A stretch of 60,000 bases of DNA, taken from positions 11,038,001 to 11,098,000 of the forward strand of contig NC_079884.1 of NCBI RefSeq assembly GCF_029227915.1. Direction: 5' to 3'. Positions 1-12,000 of this stretch are shown in pieces. A program made the position numbers and the translations under genes. The notes beneath the pieces are model-generated. The model made no database searches. It saw only the letters and a program-made list of their open reading frames with translations, and was not told the origin of the DNA. Each line of letters starts with the position of its first letter. Position 1 is the stretch's first letter. Source of the DNA: Hydractinia symbiolongicarpus. Lineage: Eukaryota; Cnidaria; Hydrozoa; Anthoathecata; Hydractiniidae.

Positions 1-586
1 TATTTAACAGTTCCAAAGAGTTACATAGGGAAACAACAGTCTCAGCAATTTTTTTTTTTTTTGCATTTTTCTGCCTAAAGTATGTCAGGCTTATCGACTA
101 GCAAAGATATATAAGAAGCTGTCTCAAAAGACAGCTCTAGCACAAGAAATAAGAGATTGTCATAATTTTTGTTACTTTTTGTGTTTCTATGCCTGCTGAT
201 AACAATCACTATTTAAAAAAAATTATACATTATTTAATTTACACTATGTATTTTCTATTTAAAAAAAAGTTATACATGAAATTTTTACTATTATATACAT
301 AACTAGATAGTAGTTTATTTCTTTTTAACCGTCAAGCTGAAGCCATATGTTCTTTTTATGCTGTGAAGTAACTTTATTTGTTTTTTTTTAATCTAATCTT
401 TTGTTAATCTTTAACATATTGGCTCTTATAAATCATCATGTTCTTGCTCTGTTCTGTTATAACTATAAATTATTGTCCAATTAATAATGCCTTTATCGCA
501 TAAGAAATATCCATTAGGTTTTGTAACTGAATGATTAATAGATAACCTTTATTATACTCTGTTTACCACCTTGAGTTGTTTTGACT
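1..586. other. 5' flank, no gene recognised
   Basis: AT-rich sequence with short homopolymer runs upstream of the first GPCR. I looked for the missing first exons of POMT1 here (the acidic catalytic loop that precedes the exon at 2983) and did not find them. No RNA gene or repeat was recognised. Confidence 0.5.
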
Positions 587-1609
587 ATGTTATTGTGGCA
601 TGATCCAGGTTTTCTTCCTACCAAGTTTATAGAAAGTGCTGTATTTTTCCTCATTTGTTCCAGTCTTGTGCAGTGTCTAACAATGATGATGGGCAATGAC
701 ACGAATAACCTTCAGAGTAATGTTCTAATTAGACATATTACCGTGACACATAACAATAAAACAACAAGTACAACAACACTACCAAGGGAAGTGTTCATGG
801 TGGAAGGAGTTGCTGCTGTTATTGGGAATATTTTCCTTGTTGTGCTCATATTGCTAACACAAAAGTTAAGAAGATGTCAAAGCAATTTGTTTTTGTTAAG
901 TTTCTTTTTGGCTAGCTCTATAATGGGCTGCATATGTATTCGATTTTCTTTTCCACCCGAAGAATTAACGCTGGAAGAATTTGAACAGCAAACAGTTGAT
1001 TACATAACATCAGCTGTTTTAGCTTTATTCTGCAACTTAATGCTCGTAACAACAGATCGCTTCTCTGCTATACATTATCCATTTCTCTACATGAAAATAT
1101 CTAAAAAAGTCACTTGCTTAGCTCTCTTTGTGACATGGATACCTCCAATTTCATTTGTGTTCATTTCCACTGCAGTTGGAAGCGTAGCCAGCCTTGTGTT
1201 TGTTCTCGTAACTTGTTTTTCAATTATTTTTCTTCTACTGGAAAATTCGTACCTCTTTTGTGTGGTGCGTAAACAAGTACAGAGTATTGCCAAAACAGCA
1301 ATTCCATTAACGGATGAAAAAAGAAAGAAAAAAATCGAGAAACAGCAGCAAAAACATAAATCATTTTATCTTTGTTTCACAATTGTTGGTGTTCATACTG
1401 CATGTTGGTTGCCTGTATTGGTTTTGGATATGCTAGACCAACTTAATGTTATCTATAATCAACTAGTTCAGGATTTGATATTCTTTTGGTTTTTTTTCAA
1501 CTTAATTTTGGATCCCTTTGTATATGTCTTGAGAAATAGAGAAGTTAGACGTGCTGTGAAACGAGTTCTGTGTTACAAACAAGTGCCAAGTGGAAGTTTA
1601 AATATATAA
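587..1609 (+). CDS. Intronless class A (rhodopsin-type) orphan GPCR
   Basis: A seven-transmembrane receptor of 340 residues, presumably signalling through G proteins at the plasma membrane; the ligand is unknown. The start is the ATG at 587. A hydrophobic stretch near residues 17-31 could be a signal peptide and is followed by NDT and NKT glycosylation sequons. TM1 (about 72-92) carries the class A GN pair (IGNIFLVV). TM3 ends in TTDRFSAIHYP, a DRF form of DRY. TM6 carries CWLP, the family CWxP. TM7 carries LDPFVYV, a form of NPxxY, followed by a basic helix 8 (RNREVRRAVKRV). The length is normal. It lies on the same strand as POMT1, upstream of the first POMT1 exon found, so it may sit inside a POMT1 intron. 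It is not close to the four minus-strand GPCRs. Confidence 0.85.
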   Translation: MLLWHDPGFLPTKFIESAVFFLICSSLVQCLTMMMGNDTNNLQSNVLIRHITVTHNNKTTSTTTLPREVFMVEGVAAVIGNIFLVVLILLTQKLRRCQSNLFLLSFFLASSIMGCICIRFSFPPEELTLEEFEQQTVDYITSAVLALFCNLMLVTTDRFSAIHYPFLYMKISKKVTCLALFVTWIPPISFVFISTAVGSVASLVFVLVTCFSIIFLLLENSYLFCVVRKQVQSIAKTAIPLTDEKRKKKIEKQQQKHKSFYLCFTIVGVHTACWLPVLVLDMLDQLNVIYNQLVQDLIFFWFFFNLILDPFVYVLRNREVRRAVKRVLCYKQVPSGSLNI

Positions 1610-2982
1610 CATTTATAATTGTTTGTTTTCAAATAAATTGGAGATATTGAAGAAGAAGATAAAGTCAACAAGAAAGAGAGACAAACTTTTTTGCAAATGC
1701 AATTATACTTTAGGCTTGCTTATAAATGGCTACAGATGAATTAGGGAAAGGCGTTTTGTCAAATGCCTTGTAGCAAATGTGCAAGATGATTATATATGTA
1801 TATATCGACTTTCAAACTTATTAATTACTTCATCCTTCCATGCCAATGACAACAATTTAGGAATATATTTATTTTTTAATTACAATCACAAAATTAAAAT
1901 GAATATAAATATATAAATAAATTTTACCTAAACTACACCTAAATTTTACCAATAAACGTTTAAAACAAAAGATATTTACCACTGTAAGTAAGTACTATGT
2001 TGTTATTCCAGCAAAACATTAAACATGGAAAACAACATGGTGTTTTAAACACTAAAAACATAATTGATTTGAATACTTTAATTTAACTTGCAGTTTTTAA
2101 GTTATGATACCGCCTTTTAATTTTTTATTGTGGTAGGGCAAATTAGACTTTGAACCCCTGTTCTCTGTATCAAACCCTAAAAAAGATGCTAGAATAGACT
2201 TGAGCTTTGCAGCTTTTATTGGGGTGTTTGCTTATACTTATATATAACATATTTTGTAACAAAATTCTACGAAGTTCCAAAATATGACAAATCCAAGGTG
2301 ATTAAACCATTCCCCAATTGTAACATAATATGAGGTCCACAATTTCGGATATGTCATACCAGTGCTTGCATGTAAACAAAAATGTACTAAGATATAGGGA
2401 TTAAATTTCTGAAAATAGCATCTTCTTTTTAGCACTTTTTGTATGCTTTGCTACTAAGCGACAATAAAAAATTAGGGATGGTATCCTAATCTAGACATTC
2501 TTATGCAATAATAAAAAATGATGTATGCTGGTTGCTATATACTAGTTGCTATTAAAGGAATAAATATATAGAAAAAAGTAGTTAAATATTGCGAACACAA
2601 TACTCCCTCAAACACATAAATCAAATTTTAAAACCTGTAATTTCAAAAATATTATTTTTTAACATCTTAGTTTTTTTTTAACTTTTTTCTTGAATGGAGT
2701 CTCAATGGAGTAGCAAATTTTCTGAAATTAGTCAAAGAAAAAATGTTTGTCTTTGCTTTTTTTTCTTAAATTTTTTGTCATTGATGACAATATCGAAAAT
2801 ATTCGTAAATAGCCATAATCCCTGACTTAGTAGCTTTCCAAAAAGACAACAAATCAAATTATTATTTTCCAAAGTAGCCTCACACTCACTTAGCATTTCT
2901 CAAATAAATAATTTAGGTTTTGTAGACTACTTTCCATATCCACATTATTACTTAAAATGAAAGAAAAATTACTTCTTTTTAG
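1610..2982. other. Intergenic or intronic AT-rich DNA, no gene seen
   Basis: No coding exon recognised. If the first POMT1 exons lie left of the window, this stretch and the GPCR before it are intronic. Confidence 0.5.
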
Positions 2983-3033
2983 CATACTTGACTGGTTATG
3001 ATGGCACATTTGAATTCAATGAAATTGGACAAG
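2983..3033 (+). CDS. POMT1: POMT1 exon, first luminal loop (first exon found)
   Basis: A 51-base exon after an AG acceptor and before gtaatt. It reads [16 protein letters not shown], matching the conserved GxDGxFxxxxIG part of the first luminal loop of PMT enzymes. It starts with two bases of a split codon and ends with one, which joins in phase to the exon at 5638. Earlier exons were not found. Confidence 0.85.
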
Positions 3034-6000
3034 GTAATTATGTAACACTATAGAGATCTGCTTTACTTGACTGCTGCAGGCTTCAAATTAAAATATTAAA
3101 ACTGACCTGTGATAACCTTTTCACCCATGAAGTTTTTGTTAAACAAAATACGCCGTTGTTTAATTTTCATACAATCGCGTTTTGATGGTTTTAGAACAAA
3201 ATATGGCGTTGTTTCAGTTATATATGATGGTGTGTTAATGTAACGAAACGAACTTTACTATTATTTTTAATGAAAATGTGATATATTTTTAAGGTAATTA
3301 ACTTTCGATTTGCGAATTTTATGTTTAGTCTAGGTAAATTTGATATGCAAAAAAAAGAATTGCGAATTGTGATACGCAATCTGTTTCGAATAAATGTTTT
3401 AGGAAGCTGAAGGAAGCTAAAGGAAGAGATTGTAGCAAGAAAATTTAGTGCAAAAGTTTAGCAGTTAGCCCACAATGGTCAGTGTGATAGTGACAATGTT
3501 GAAAGTACTTGAACTACTTTGAAGAATTGTCTTATAGAAAATTCTGATGATACCTTTGGGTGGACGAAAGGACCAGCTAGACATAGACAGACCTGGTGGT
3601 GGAATAATGAGGGTGACCAGTGTATAAAGGGAAAGAGGAAACTTTGAAAAGAGTGGAAGTCAGGTGGTAGTAAAAATATTTACTTAGAAGCTAAGCGTTG
3701 TGCTTGTACAGCAGTGTATAAGGCAAAATCAGAAGCAGAGAGAAACAGATTTGCAGTTGTGGTAAAAGGGAAGACCAGCGCAATAAGGTATTCAAGATGC
3801 AAAGCAAATGAAGAAGACTAATTAAGATGTTGTAGGTGCGAAGTGTATACTTAATGATGAAGGTGTTTTGGCTAGCACAGTTTGATTGGGATGAGGATAA
3901 TTTGTCTGATGATGATGTTGTAGAAGGGCCAGCTATGCAGATCAAGACAGAATGGGTAGTGGAGGTTATTAGGAAATTGAAGATTGGCAAGGCTGCAGAA
4001 GTATCAGGTATTGTTGCAGAAATGGTAAAAGCATCTGGATATATTGGAGTTGAGCTTATTACAAGTCTTGCTAATCAGATTATAAAGGATGGTTCTATTC
4101 CGAGTGAGTGGCAGTCAAGTGTAATAGTCAATTGTTTCAAGGGCGAGGGTGATGCATTAGAAAGAGGTAACTATAGAGGTTTGAAGTTGGTTGATCAAGT
4201 AATGAAAGTTATTGAAAGGGTGATTAATAAGTTACTTAGAGAAATAATTGATATAGATAAGATGCGAATTTGGTTTTGTTCCAGGGTGTGGCACTACAGA
4301 TGCAATATTTTTACTCAGACAGCTTCAGGAAAAGTATTTAGGAAATCTCTAATTTGCCTTTGTAGATTTAGAGAAAGCTTTTGATGGAGTGCCATGTTAA
4401 GTTATTTGGTGGGCTATGAGAAAGTTAGGTGTGGATGAGTGTCTAGTTACGATGGTACAGTCTATGTACAGCAATGCTAGAAGTCGTGTCAGGATTAACG
4501 ATTCACTTAGTGATAAATTTAGTGTAATTGTTGGTGTACATCAGGGTTCTGTACTAAGTCCTTTGTTGTTTGTGCTAGTCTTAGAAGCGCTGTCGATGGA
4601 GTTCAGAACAGGTTGTCCATGTCAGTTATTGTATGCAGATGACTTGGTTCTCATAGCAGAGTTGATGGAAGAATTAGTTGAAAAGTTTGAGAAGTGGAAG
4701 AAAGGACTAGGAGAGAAAGGGCTAAGGGTGAACACAGCAAAGTCTAAAGTCATGATTAGTAGCATTGCAGCCAAGTGTGACCTTGTAGTTGGAAAGTGGC
4801 CTTGTGGAGTTTGCAGGAAAGGGGTTGGTAGTAACTCAATTTTTTGTCAGACTTGCAAGCATTGGGTACATAAGAAGTGCAGTAGTATTGGTTGAAGGTT
4901 GAGAGCTGACATTCAGTTTGTATGCAAGCGTTGCAAAGGTGAGATTAAAGAGAATGAAGTATTTCCAGCTTCAATGATGTACAACAGTGGCTCGTTAGAG
5001 TTAGTTGAGAACTTCTGTTACTTAGCTGATATGTTGGGCAGTAAAGGGGGTGTTGGAAGAAGTGTTACTTGCAGGATAGGTTCTGGTTGGAAAAAGTTCA
5101 GAGAGTTAATTTCTTTGTTGACTAGCAGAGTCAATTGAGTTAAAAGGTAGGTTGTATGAAGCCTGTGTAAGAAGTGTTATGTTGTACGGTAGTGTGACAT
5201 GGGCAGTGAAGCAAGAAGATCTTGACCGTTTAGAAAGGAATAATATGAGAATGGTTAGGTGGATGTGTAACGCCAGTCTGATAGACAGAAAGAGTTCAGA
5301 TGAGCTAAGAAGCAGGCTAAGTATCCGTAGAATTAAAGATGTTATCCAGATAAGAAGATTGAATTGGCTGGGGCACTTGGAAAGAATGGAGGGGGATAAT
5401 TGGGTAAGAAAGTGTAGAGACTTGATAGTTCCTGGGGCAAAGCCCAGAGGAAGACCGAGAAAGACTTGGCAGGTTATAAGGACAGACTTGATACAGAGGA
5501 AGTTGAGTTTAGATCTAACACAGTCTACATCAGATTCAAAGAGGGTCATTAATATACCCCTTCCAACCCATGCTAGCATGGAAAACGGACGTTAAGCCGA
5601 GAATGATGATGATCATATAATTCATTATAATTTTTAGTTATTCCTGCTGATCAAATGCAACATGTTTACTATTTACGACTAGTACCTGCTATATTTGGTA
5701 TCCTACTAGTACCAACAGTTTATGAGGTTTGCAGATATTTTTTTCGTATTATTCCTACTATTCAACTTTCTTGTTAACACCAACCAATATTTTTTGGTTT
5801 GTTTCTCGAGTTTTTAAAGGATGTTTATTTTATTAGATAATTCTTGAGCTTGGATGTTCGTACTGGTTTGCTGTGTTTGGTGGTTTGTTGATTTGTTTTG
5901 GTAAGTGGTTCAGATTTTTTTTATTTTCAACTTGTTGAAACATTTTATTTTAAATTTATAGCAATCATCAAATGACACAAAGTTACTTCATTGCTTAATT

Positions 6001-9000
6001 TGAAAAAAGTATTTTCGAATTGTTTACATGTATTACAAACATTCCATTTTGAGATAGGGGCCATCTTAAGAACATCAAAGTAGCCGTCTGAAATCTGCCC
6101 CTTTCCCTTCCCCTTTTCTTTCGCACATTTTCAATCACACAAATAGCATAGCTTAGAAAAACCACCTTGCTAAAAAAATTTAGCGATACATTTAAAAGTA
6201 GGTTAAGCGAGTAGTATAAAAAATCATTAGAAAAGCTCTTAAATTAAAAAAAAAAGAAAAAATGTATTTAATAAGGTATACAGCAGGGAAACATATAATA
6301 CTAATAAAGAACAGTTTCTCCATTATTTCTTGAACGGAATATTGTCATAAGTAGTCAATAAGTGTCAACAATGTTTTTGTACTGGTGTGTTAAAGGAATT
6401 TGTCAATAACAAAAAGTGTGTAAGTTAGAGATTATGACAAAGATAATTGAAATGATTGATGAATCAGTGTTATTAATGTAAGTCAAATGTTTTTAACATC
6501 CAACTTCAGATGATATCTATCTGGGATTTCAACTGATTCAGTGTGTTGAAAATACAAACTGGTAAACCCAAAGCGTCCTTACTTCCTTTATTAAATCAGA
6601 CTGAGTGTAAAAATATATCAGTGGATTGATAACAATACCAAGTATCATTACCAAGTAAGTAACTGTGTCAAAATGCATAAGCTCTCTTTCATATTTAATT
6701 CCAAATTCCTCATTAAATGACTGATATGTCAATACCAAACCTCTAGCAAACAAGCAAATGTTCGTAAACATGAAAGAGATTAGGATACGATCGATAGTCT
6801 TTTTTACCTTCTTGTCATAATTGATAGAATGTATCTGACTGTCTGTAAAATGCAGTCGTTTCTTTGATTTTTTCACCTCGTGTCTTACAAATTTATATGA
6901 TGCACATAATATAATAAATGCTAAAGCTGTGGCACCTGCTGTCAGTAAACCAAGTGGTTTTGAACCAAGATATAAAGCAGTGCAAGCTAAAACACATGGA
7001 AAGGATAGGGAAAGTGCGGCCACTATTGTCATGCCGTATGCAATATATCTCTTTTTAACAGGCCTTTGTATGCGCAATCGAATTGCTGTTATTAGAGATA
7101 TCATGACAACACTTCCAGTATTTGCAGCAGCATAAAGTATCAATAAATATGATCTAGCTGCATGGTATGATTCAGTTCTTTGTAACTGTGTACTAAGCAA
7201 CTCAGCTATAATCATAGGAATTGCTACAAAACCAAGAATAGCACCGCTAACGAATAACATACTCGTCACAAAATTTGCTCTGGTTTGAAGTTTTTTTCGT
7301 GTTAGTATCAAATAAAAAACAGTTGTATATAATATGTGTGATGTGATACACACAATTAAGCTCACAATAATAACTATATATTTAGCACTATCAGAGTAGA
7401 CATCGTAAAATGGAGTGATCATGATTAAAGTCTTTGCGAAAGTCAAATTTTCTGTGTTACTCGATGTTGTGAAATTCTTACTTTCCATGTTGTAATTGAT
7501 CATCCTGAGTTAAAAATTCTTTGTGTGTAATATTTTTATTTATAACTATTTATACCAGTAAAATTTTAGGTAACAGTCAAACGCTTTTACAGACACCATT
7601 TCTTCATCCTATATTGATTGACTTCGATGTGGGTGTTTGACTTTTGTACAGCTTTTTATATATAATAACCATTTGTGTAAATAGAAAAGGCCTGTGTTTC
7701 ACGCTGTTTAATTGTAATGGAAATTTTAGATTAGTCAAGATCTTGTATTACAATATTCTTTAACGTATTGCAATAAACCTTTTTCAATTGATAAAAATGA
7801 TCCAGTCCCTGACATTAACCACTATTTAGAAAATTACAATAAATAAAAGTTTTGTTTTTGTTTAGAAATAATTTATTCATTTTAATGTCACGAAGTAGGA
7901 ATTAGTTTTTTTTTTTGATTCGACACGCCGTAGAATAGTTTGGAATATTAACTTAGCTTAAAAATCTGCTTATTATCAATCTTATTTTTTCTAGTCAACA
8001 AGGAAATTCCCATACACAGACAGTTTTGCACAAAAACGATGGTTTATCTTTTGTTAGTTATTTTCCATGTGTTAATAAAAAACATGTTTAATTTCCAAAT
8101 AAAATACTTCCTATTTTTTTAATCTTTTTTATATTCGTTATTGTACTTTACTTTATAATTACAACCCTAAAAAAGTGGGGAATATAGATTTTACGACACA
8201 TACTTAGTGAGAAAAGAACAGTCCTTTTTTTCTTTTCTCCTTTTTTATACTAAAGAATCATCTTAAATTCGTTTATAAGGCTGGTGCAGTTTGAAATCAT
8301 GAAAATCTGCAAACCTGAGTATTGGAACAGAAATGGAATATTGAATAAAGTTTTTGACCACCCCTGTTCATTCAGACAGTGGTGGTCATTATAGTGAAAG
8401 CTGTAATTCATATACACAACTCATATGCGATGGAGGCAGTTAAATGCTTTGACGTTAAAAACTATTTCAAATCATAGAACATCAATTTTTTTGTAATTGT
8501 TGTCAATGTTGTTTGGAAAAAGCTATTTGCATAGAATCAGTTAATTTTTACATGTCAGCATGATTTAACATGATTACTTATGTTTTACAGTTTGAGAGAT
8601 CAAAAAAAGTTTCTCTATTATCTTTAAATATTTTAGTATTATGCTGTTTCATTAAAGGTAACTTTACAGTGCTATGCTGGTACTATATGCACAAAATTGT
8701 CAAATGTTAACCAAAGAAATTTGTTTCGCGTTGTACTATATTCTACTGCTGGTGTTGTCAGTTGACTCTTTAAAAAATGTACGCTTGTATATCCAAAGTT
8801 TTCTTACTTCCTTTCTTAAATCAGACTGAGTGTAAAAATATATCAGTGGATTGATCACAATACTAAGTGTCATTATCAAGTATGCGGCTATATTAAAATA
8901 TGAGAGTTCCATTTTATATTTAATTCCAACTTCCTTGTTAAATGATTTATAAATCAATACCACACCTCGGACAAAGAAAGAAATGTTTGTTACAATGAAA

Positions 9001-12000
9001 GCAAATAGAATGCGATCAATAGTTTTTTTTACCTTTTTCTTATACGTACTATTGTGCGTTTGGTTATCAGTAAAACTTAATCTTTTCCTCAATTTCTTTA
9101 CTTCATGTCTTACAAATCCATATGAAGCATACAAAGTGGCAAATGATAAAGCTATTCCACATGCTAAAGTCAAACCAAGCGCTTTAAGGCCATAGTGTAA
9201 GCCAATATATGCTAGAACACCGGGAAATAACAAAGCACTTGCACAAGAATATAACATACTGTATATTATATACTTTTTTTTTACATGTCTTTGAGTCCTT
9301 ATGTGCGTTGCTGTAACTAGAGATATTATACTTATACTTTTAATGTTGGCTATAACGTAAGTGATTAATAAATATGACTCAGCTGCTCGATAGGATTCAG
9401 ATTTTCGTATCTTGGTACACAGCAACCCAGCAATAATCATAGGTATTATTATGACTCCAAGAATAGCACCGCTAACAAATAGCATACTTGTCACAAAATT
9501 TGCTCTGGTTTGAAGTTTTTTTCGTGTTAGTATCAAATAACAGACAATTGCATATAACAAGTATGATATGATACACACAATGAAGCTTGTGATAATAATT
9601 AGGTATTTGGTAGTTTCAGAGATGATGTCATAATTTGCAGTCATCAGGCTCAAGATCTTTGTAAATGTTGGCTTTTCCACGATGCTCTGATTTAGCAATG
9701 TGTTGTTCTCCATTCTTTTTTCCAGTAATTATTTATAACTAACTGTTAACTACTTCTGTTGTGTTTTTTTAATAACAATATATAATACTTACGTAAATTA
9801 AGCCTACCAAAACTTGAACATTTGCAACTTCTCACTGGTTAGGAACTCCTGGACAACTGTGTTACCTAGTAATGGTTTAGTATTAGGCCATCATGCTTAA
9901 AAGTTCATCGTTAGGTAGCACATTTTTGGATTTCATAGGTGATATCACCATGTTTTGTTCTAATAAATTCTTATTATAAAAAAAAAAATATGTGCTAAAT
10001 GTGAATTGTTTTTCAAACTATCTTCACACTTGCATATATTTTTTATCAATATGGGAATGCAAAGTTGTTATTCAAACAGATATAATTGGATCATTCTACT
10101 TGTCGATTGTAACTACTTTGCAATTGTGAAAATACTCTTTTCAAGCTTAGCCAATCACAATTCTGGGTAATGAAAACAAAGCTTTACCAATGCAGAAACA
10201 GGGCACAAAGGATTGGTTAGCTTTTTCTCAAATAATTTAATGAAACACAGACACTGGAATGATATGACACATATCCTACGTAACTAAATACAATTTTAGT
10301 CCTTAAACCACCAAAAAAAAATTTCTTAAATTTTGCTGTTGTTGAGACAAAACAAACTGCAGCAAAAGAAACCGTTTAAATTTCGATAAAGAACAATTAA
10401 AAATATAAAGTGAAAATTAACCAGAGCATTTCCATGACGAAATGTTGAAATCAAAAATACGCTTGAGCATGAAAAATAGTTGGAATAAAAATCATCCTAA
10501 ATACCAATAAAAATATGGAAAAGAGAATGATGGAAACATATGTTAAACCTCCAAATATCACATAACACATTTTTCTTGAAAATCATTCATAACAGTATAC
10601 ATCGTGTAACATGGCATTAGACATGTTATTTTGCTAGAGTTTAAAAGGTTTCGTTTTATGCTAATAAATAATTTACTTTTCTAATTTTCATAAAAAAACG
10701 TTTTGTAATATAAACAGACAACAAATTATGGTAAAAGCATTCTTTTGATGTAATATATTTGCAAAAAAAATATTATAGGAAGTGAAGTTTAAATACTTGA
10801 AGTTTTGTTTACGTTCTTGATTAAACAGTAATCTCCCATATCCTGTTGCCTACGCATTTCACTATAAACAACTTAAAAAATAAATTATTTGGTGAAGTAC
10901 CCAAATTATTTTTGGTTGTTCTTGTCGTTTCGCTTTAGTTTTCATAATTTTTAATGCAAAGCAACCGTTTTACATTTGTATAAATTTTAAAAATAACTGA
11001 TTTGTTGCAAGCATTTATTGTTAATATTATAATGTATATAAACGCATTCAAGTCCATAAATACACGAGGATGTAAATAAACTAAAAAGATGTCAAACCAA
11101 TATGTCGTAATAAAAACCATCACAAAATAACCAACCGCTGCAAACTTCGATTTCTTTTTCAGAAGTTGTAAAATATTTGAACATTTTCATTGTTATTTAA
11201 ATTTGTGTAAGTAGAAAATGTTAACTTTATATCCATTTAAGGGCGCATGGCCTTGTGGTTATGGAGTTTGCTTAGTAATCACAAGGTATGTGGTTTGGTC
11301 CACAGCGCAGGCATGTTTAGCAAGTGCCTTCACCACACGGGTCAAACCATGCAATGTAAGGGAAATTGGGTAGGTATTTCCGGTGTATACCCATGCATGC
11401 ATTCAGAACACAGGACTCACGTTGATAACGTTGATTGTCGTCACGTTGATTCCCAATATTGAAGTAGCTATACCCTGTGTAAATATCTCGAATTATAGTA
11501 ATAATAATAACAAAATTTATAAAGAAAGATATATATTTTAATAAATATAAACCTGCCATGAAGCATTTTATTTTATTTTTACACAAAAAAGGCAGAATCA
11601 ATTGAATGTTTGCACAGGATGCCTACCTGACCTTGAAAACCTATAAAATCAGATCAACCCTTGAAAACCTTGATTATTCACCATTTTCTGGAGAAAAACC
11701 CTAAAAACAGAATAAAAGTATGAATGTTCCCTAGTTTTACTCTTAGTAAAATGTTGTGTTCACACGTTTTTATACGGCGGACAAGCTGTTTTTTGCTATG
11801 GTTGTGTTACTTTTTGAGACTGGAAAGCCTAAACAAGCCTAGGATTTCTCCTTGGTTAATATCTATTATAGGCATGTCCACAGTAGTCTATCGATGAGTA
11901 GACATGCCCATAGTGCTCCATTTCCAACAAAAATTCTCATAGAGAATAAAAAAATCATGCCGAACATGTTTGTGACATCATAATCTTGGCCTTAATAATT

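Larger units (their letters stand above)
3034..5637 (+). other. POMT1: POMT1 intron filled by a LINE
   Basis: A 2.6 kb intron; about 85% of it is the non-LTR retrotransposon described separately. The retrotransposon ends about 20 bp before the acceptor AG at 5636-5637. Confidence 0.8.

Noticed and set aside
587-2982. POMT1 N-terminal exons hidden around the first GPCR
   Set aside because: Searched by eye for the acidic catalytic loop and the HPP-type block before exon 2983 and found nothing convincing; they probably lie left of the window.
11241-11320. Functional tRNA gene
   Set aside because: Box A/B-like words are present, but box B is one base short and no cloverleaf was found; a SINE relic fits better.
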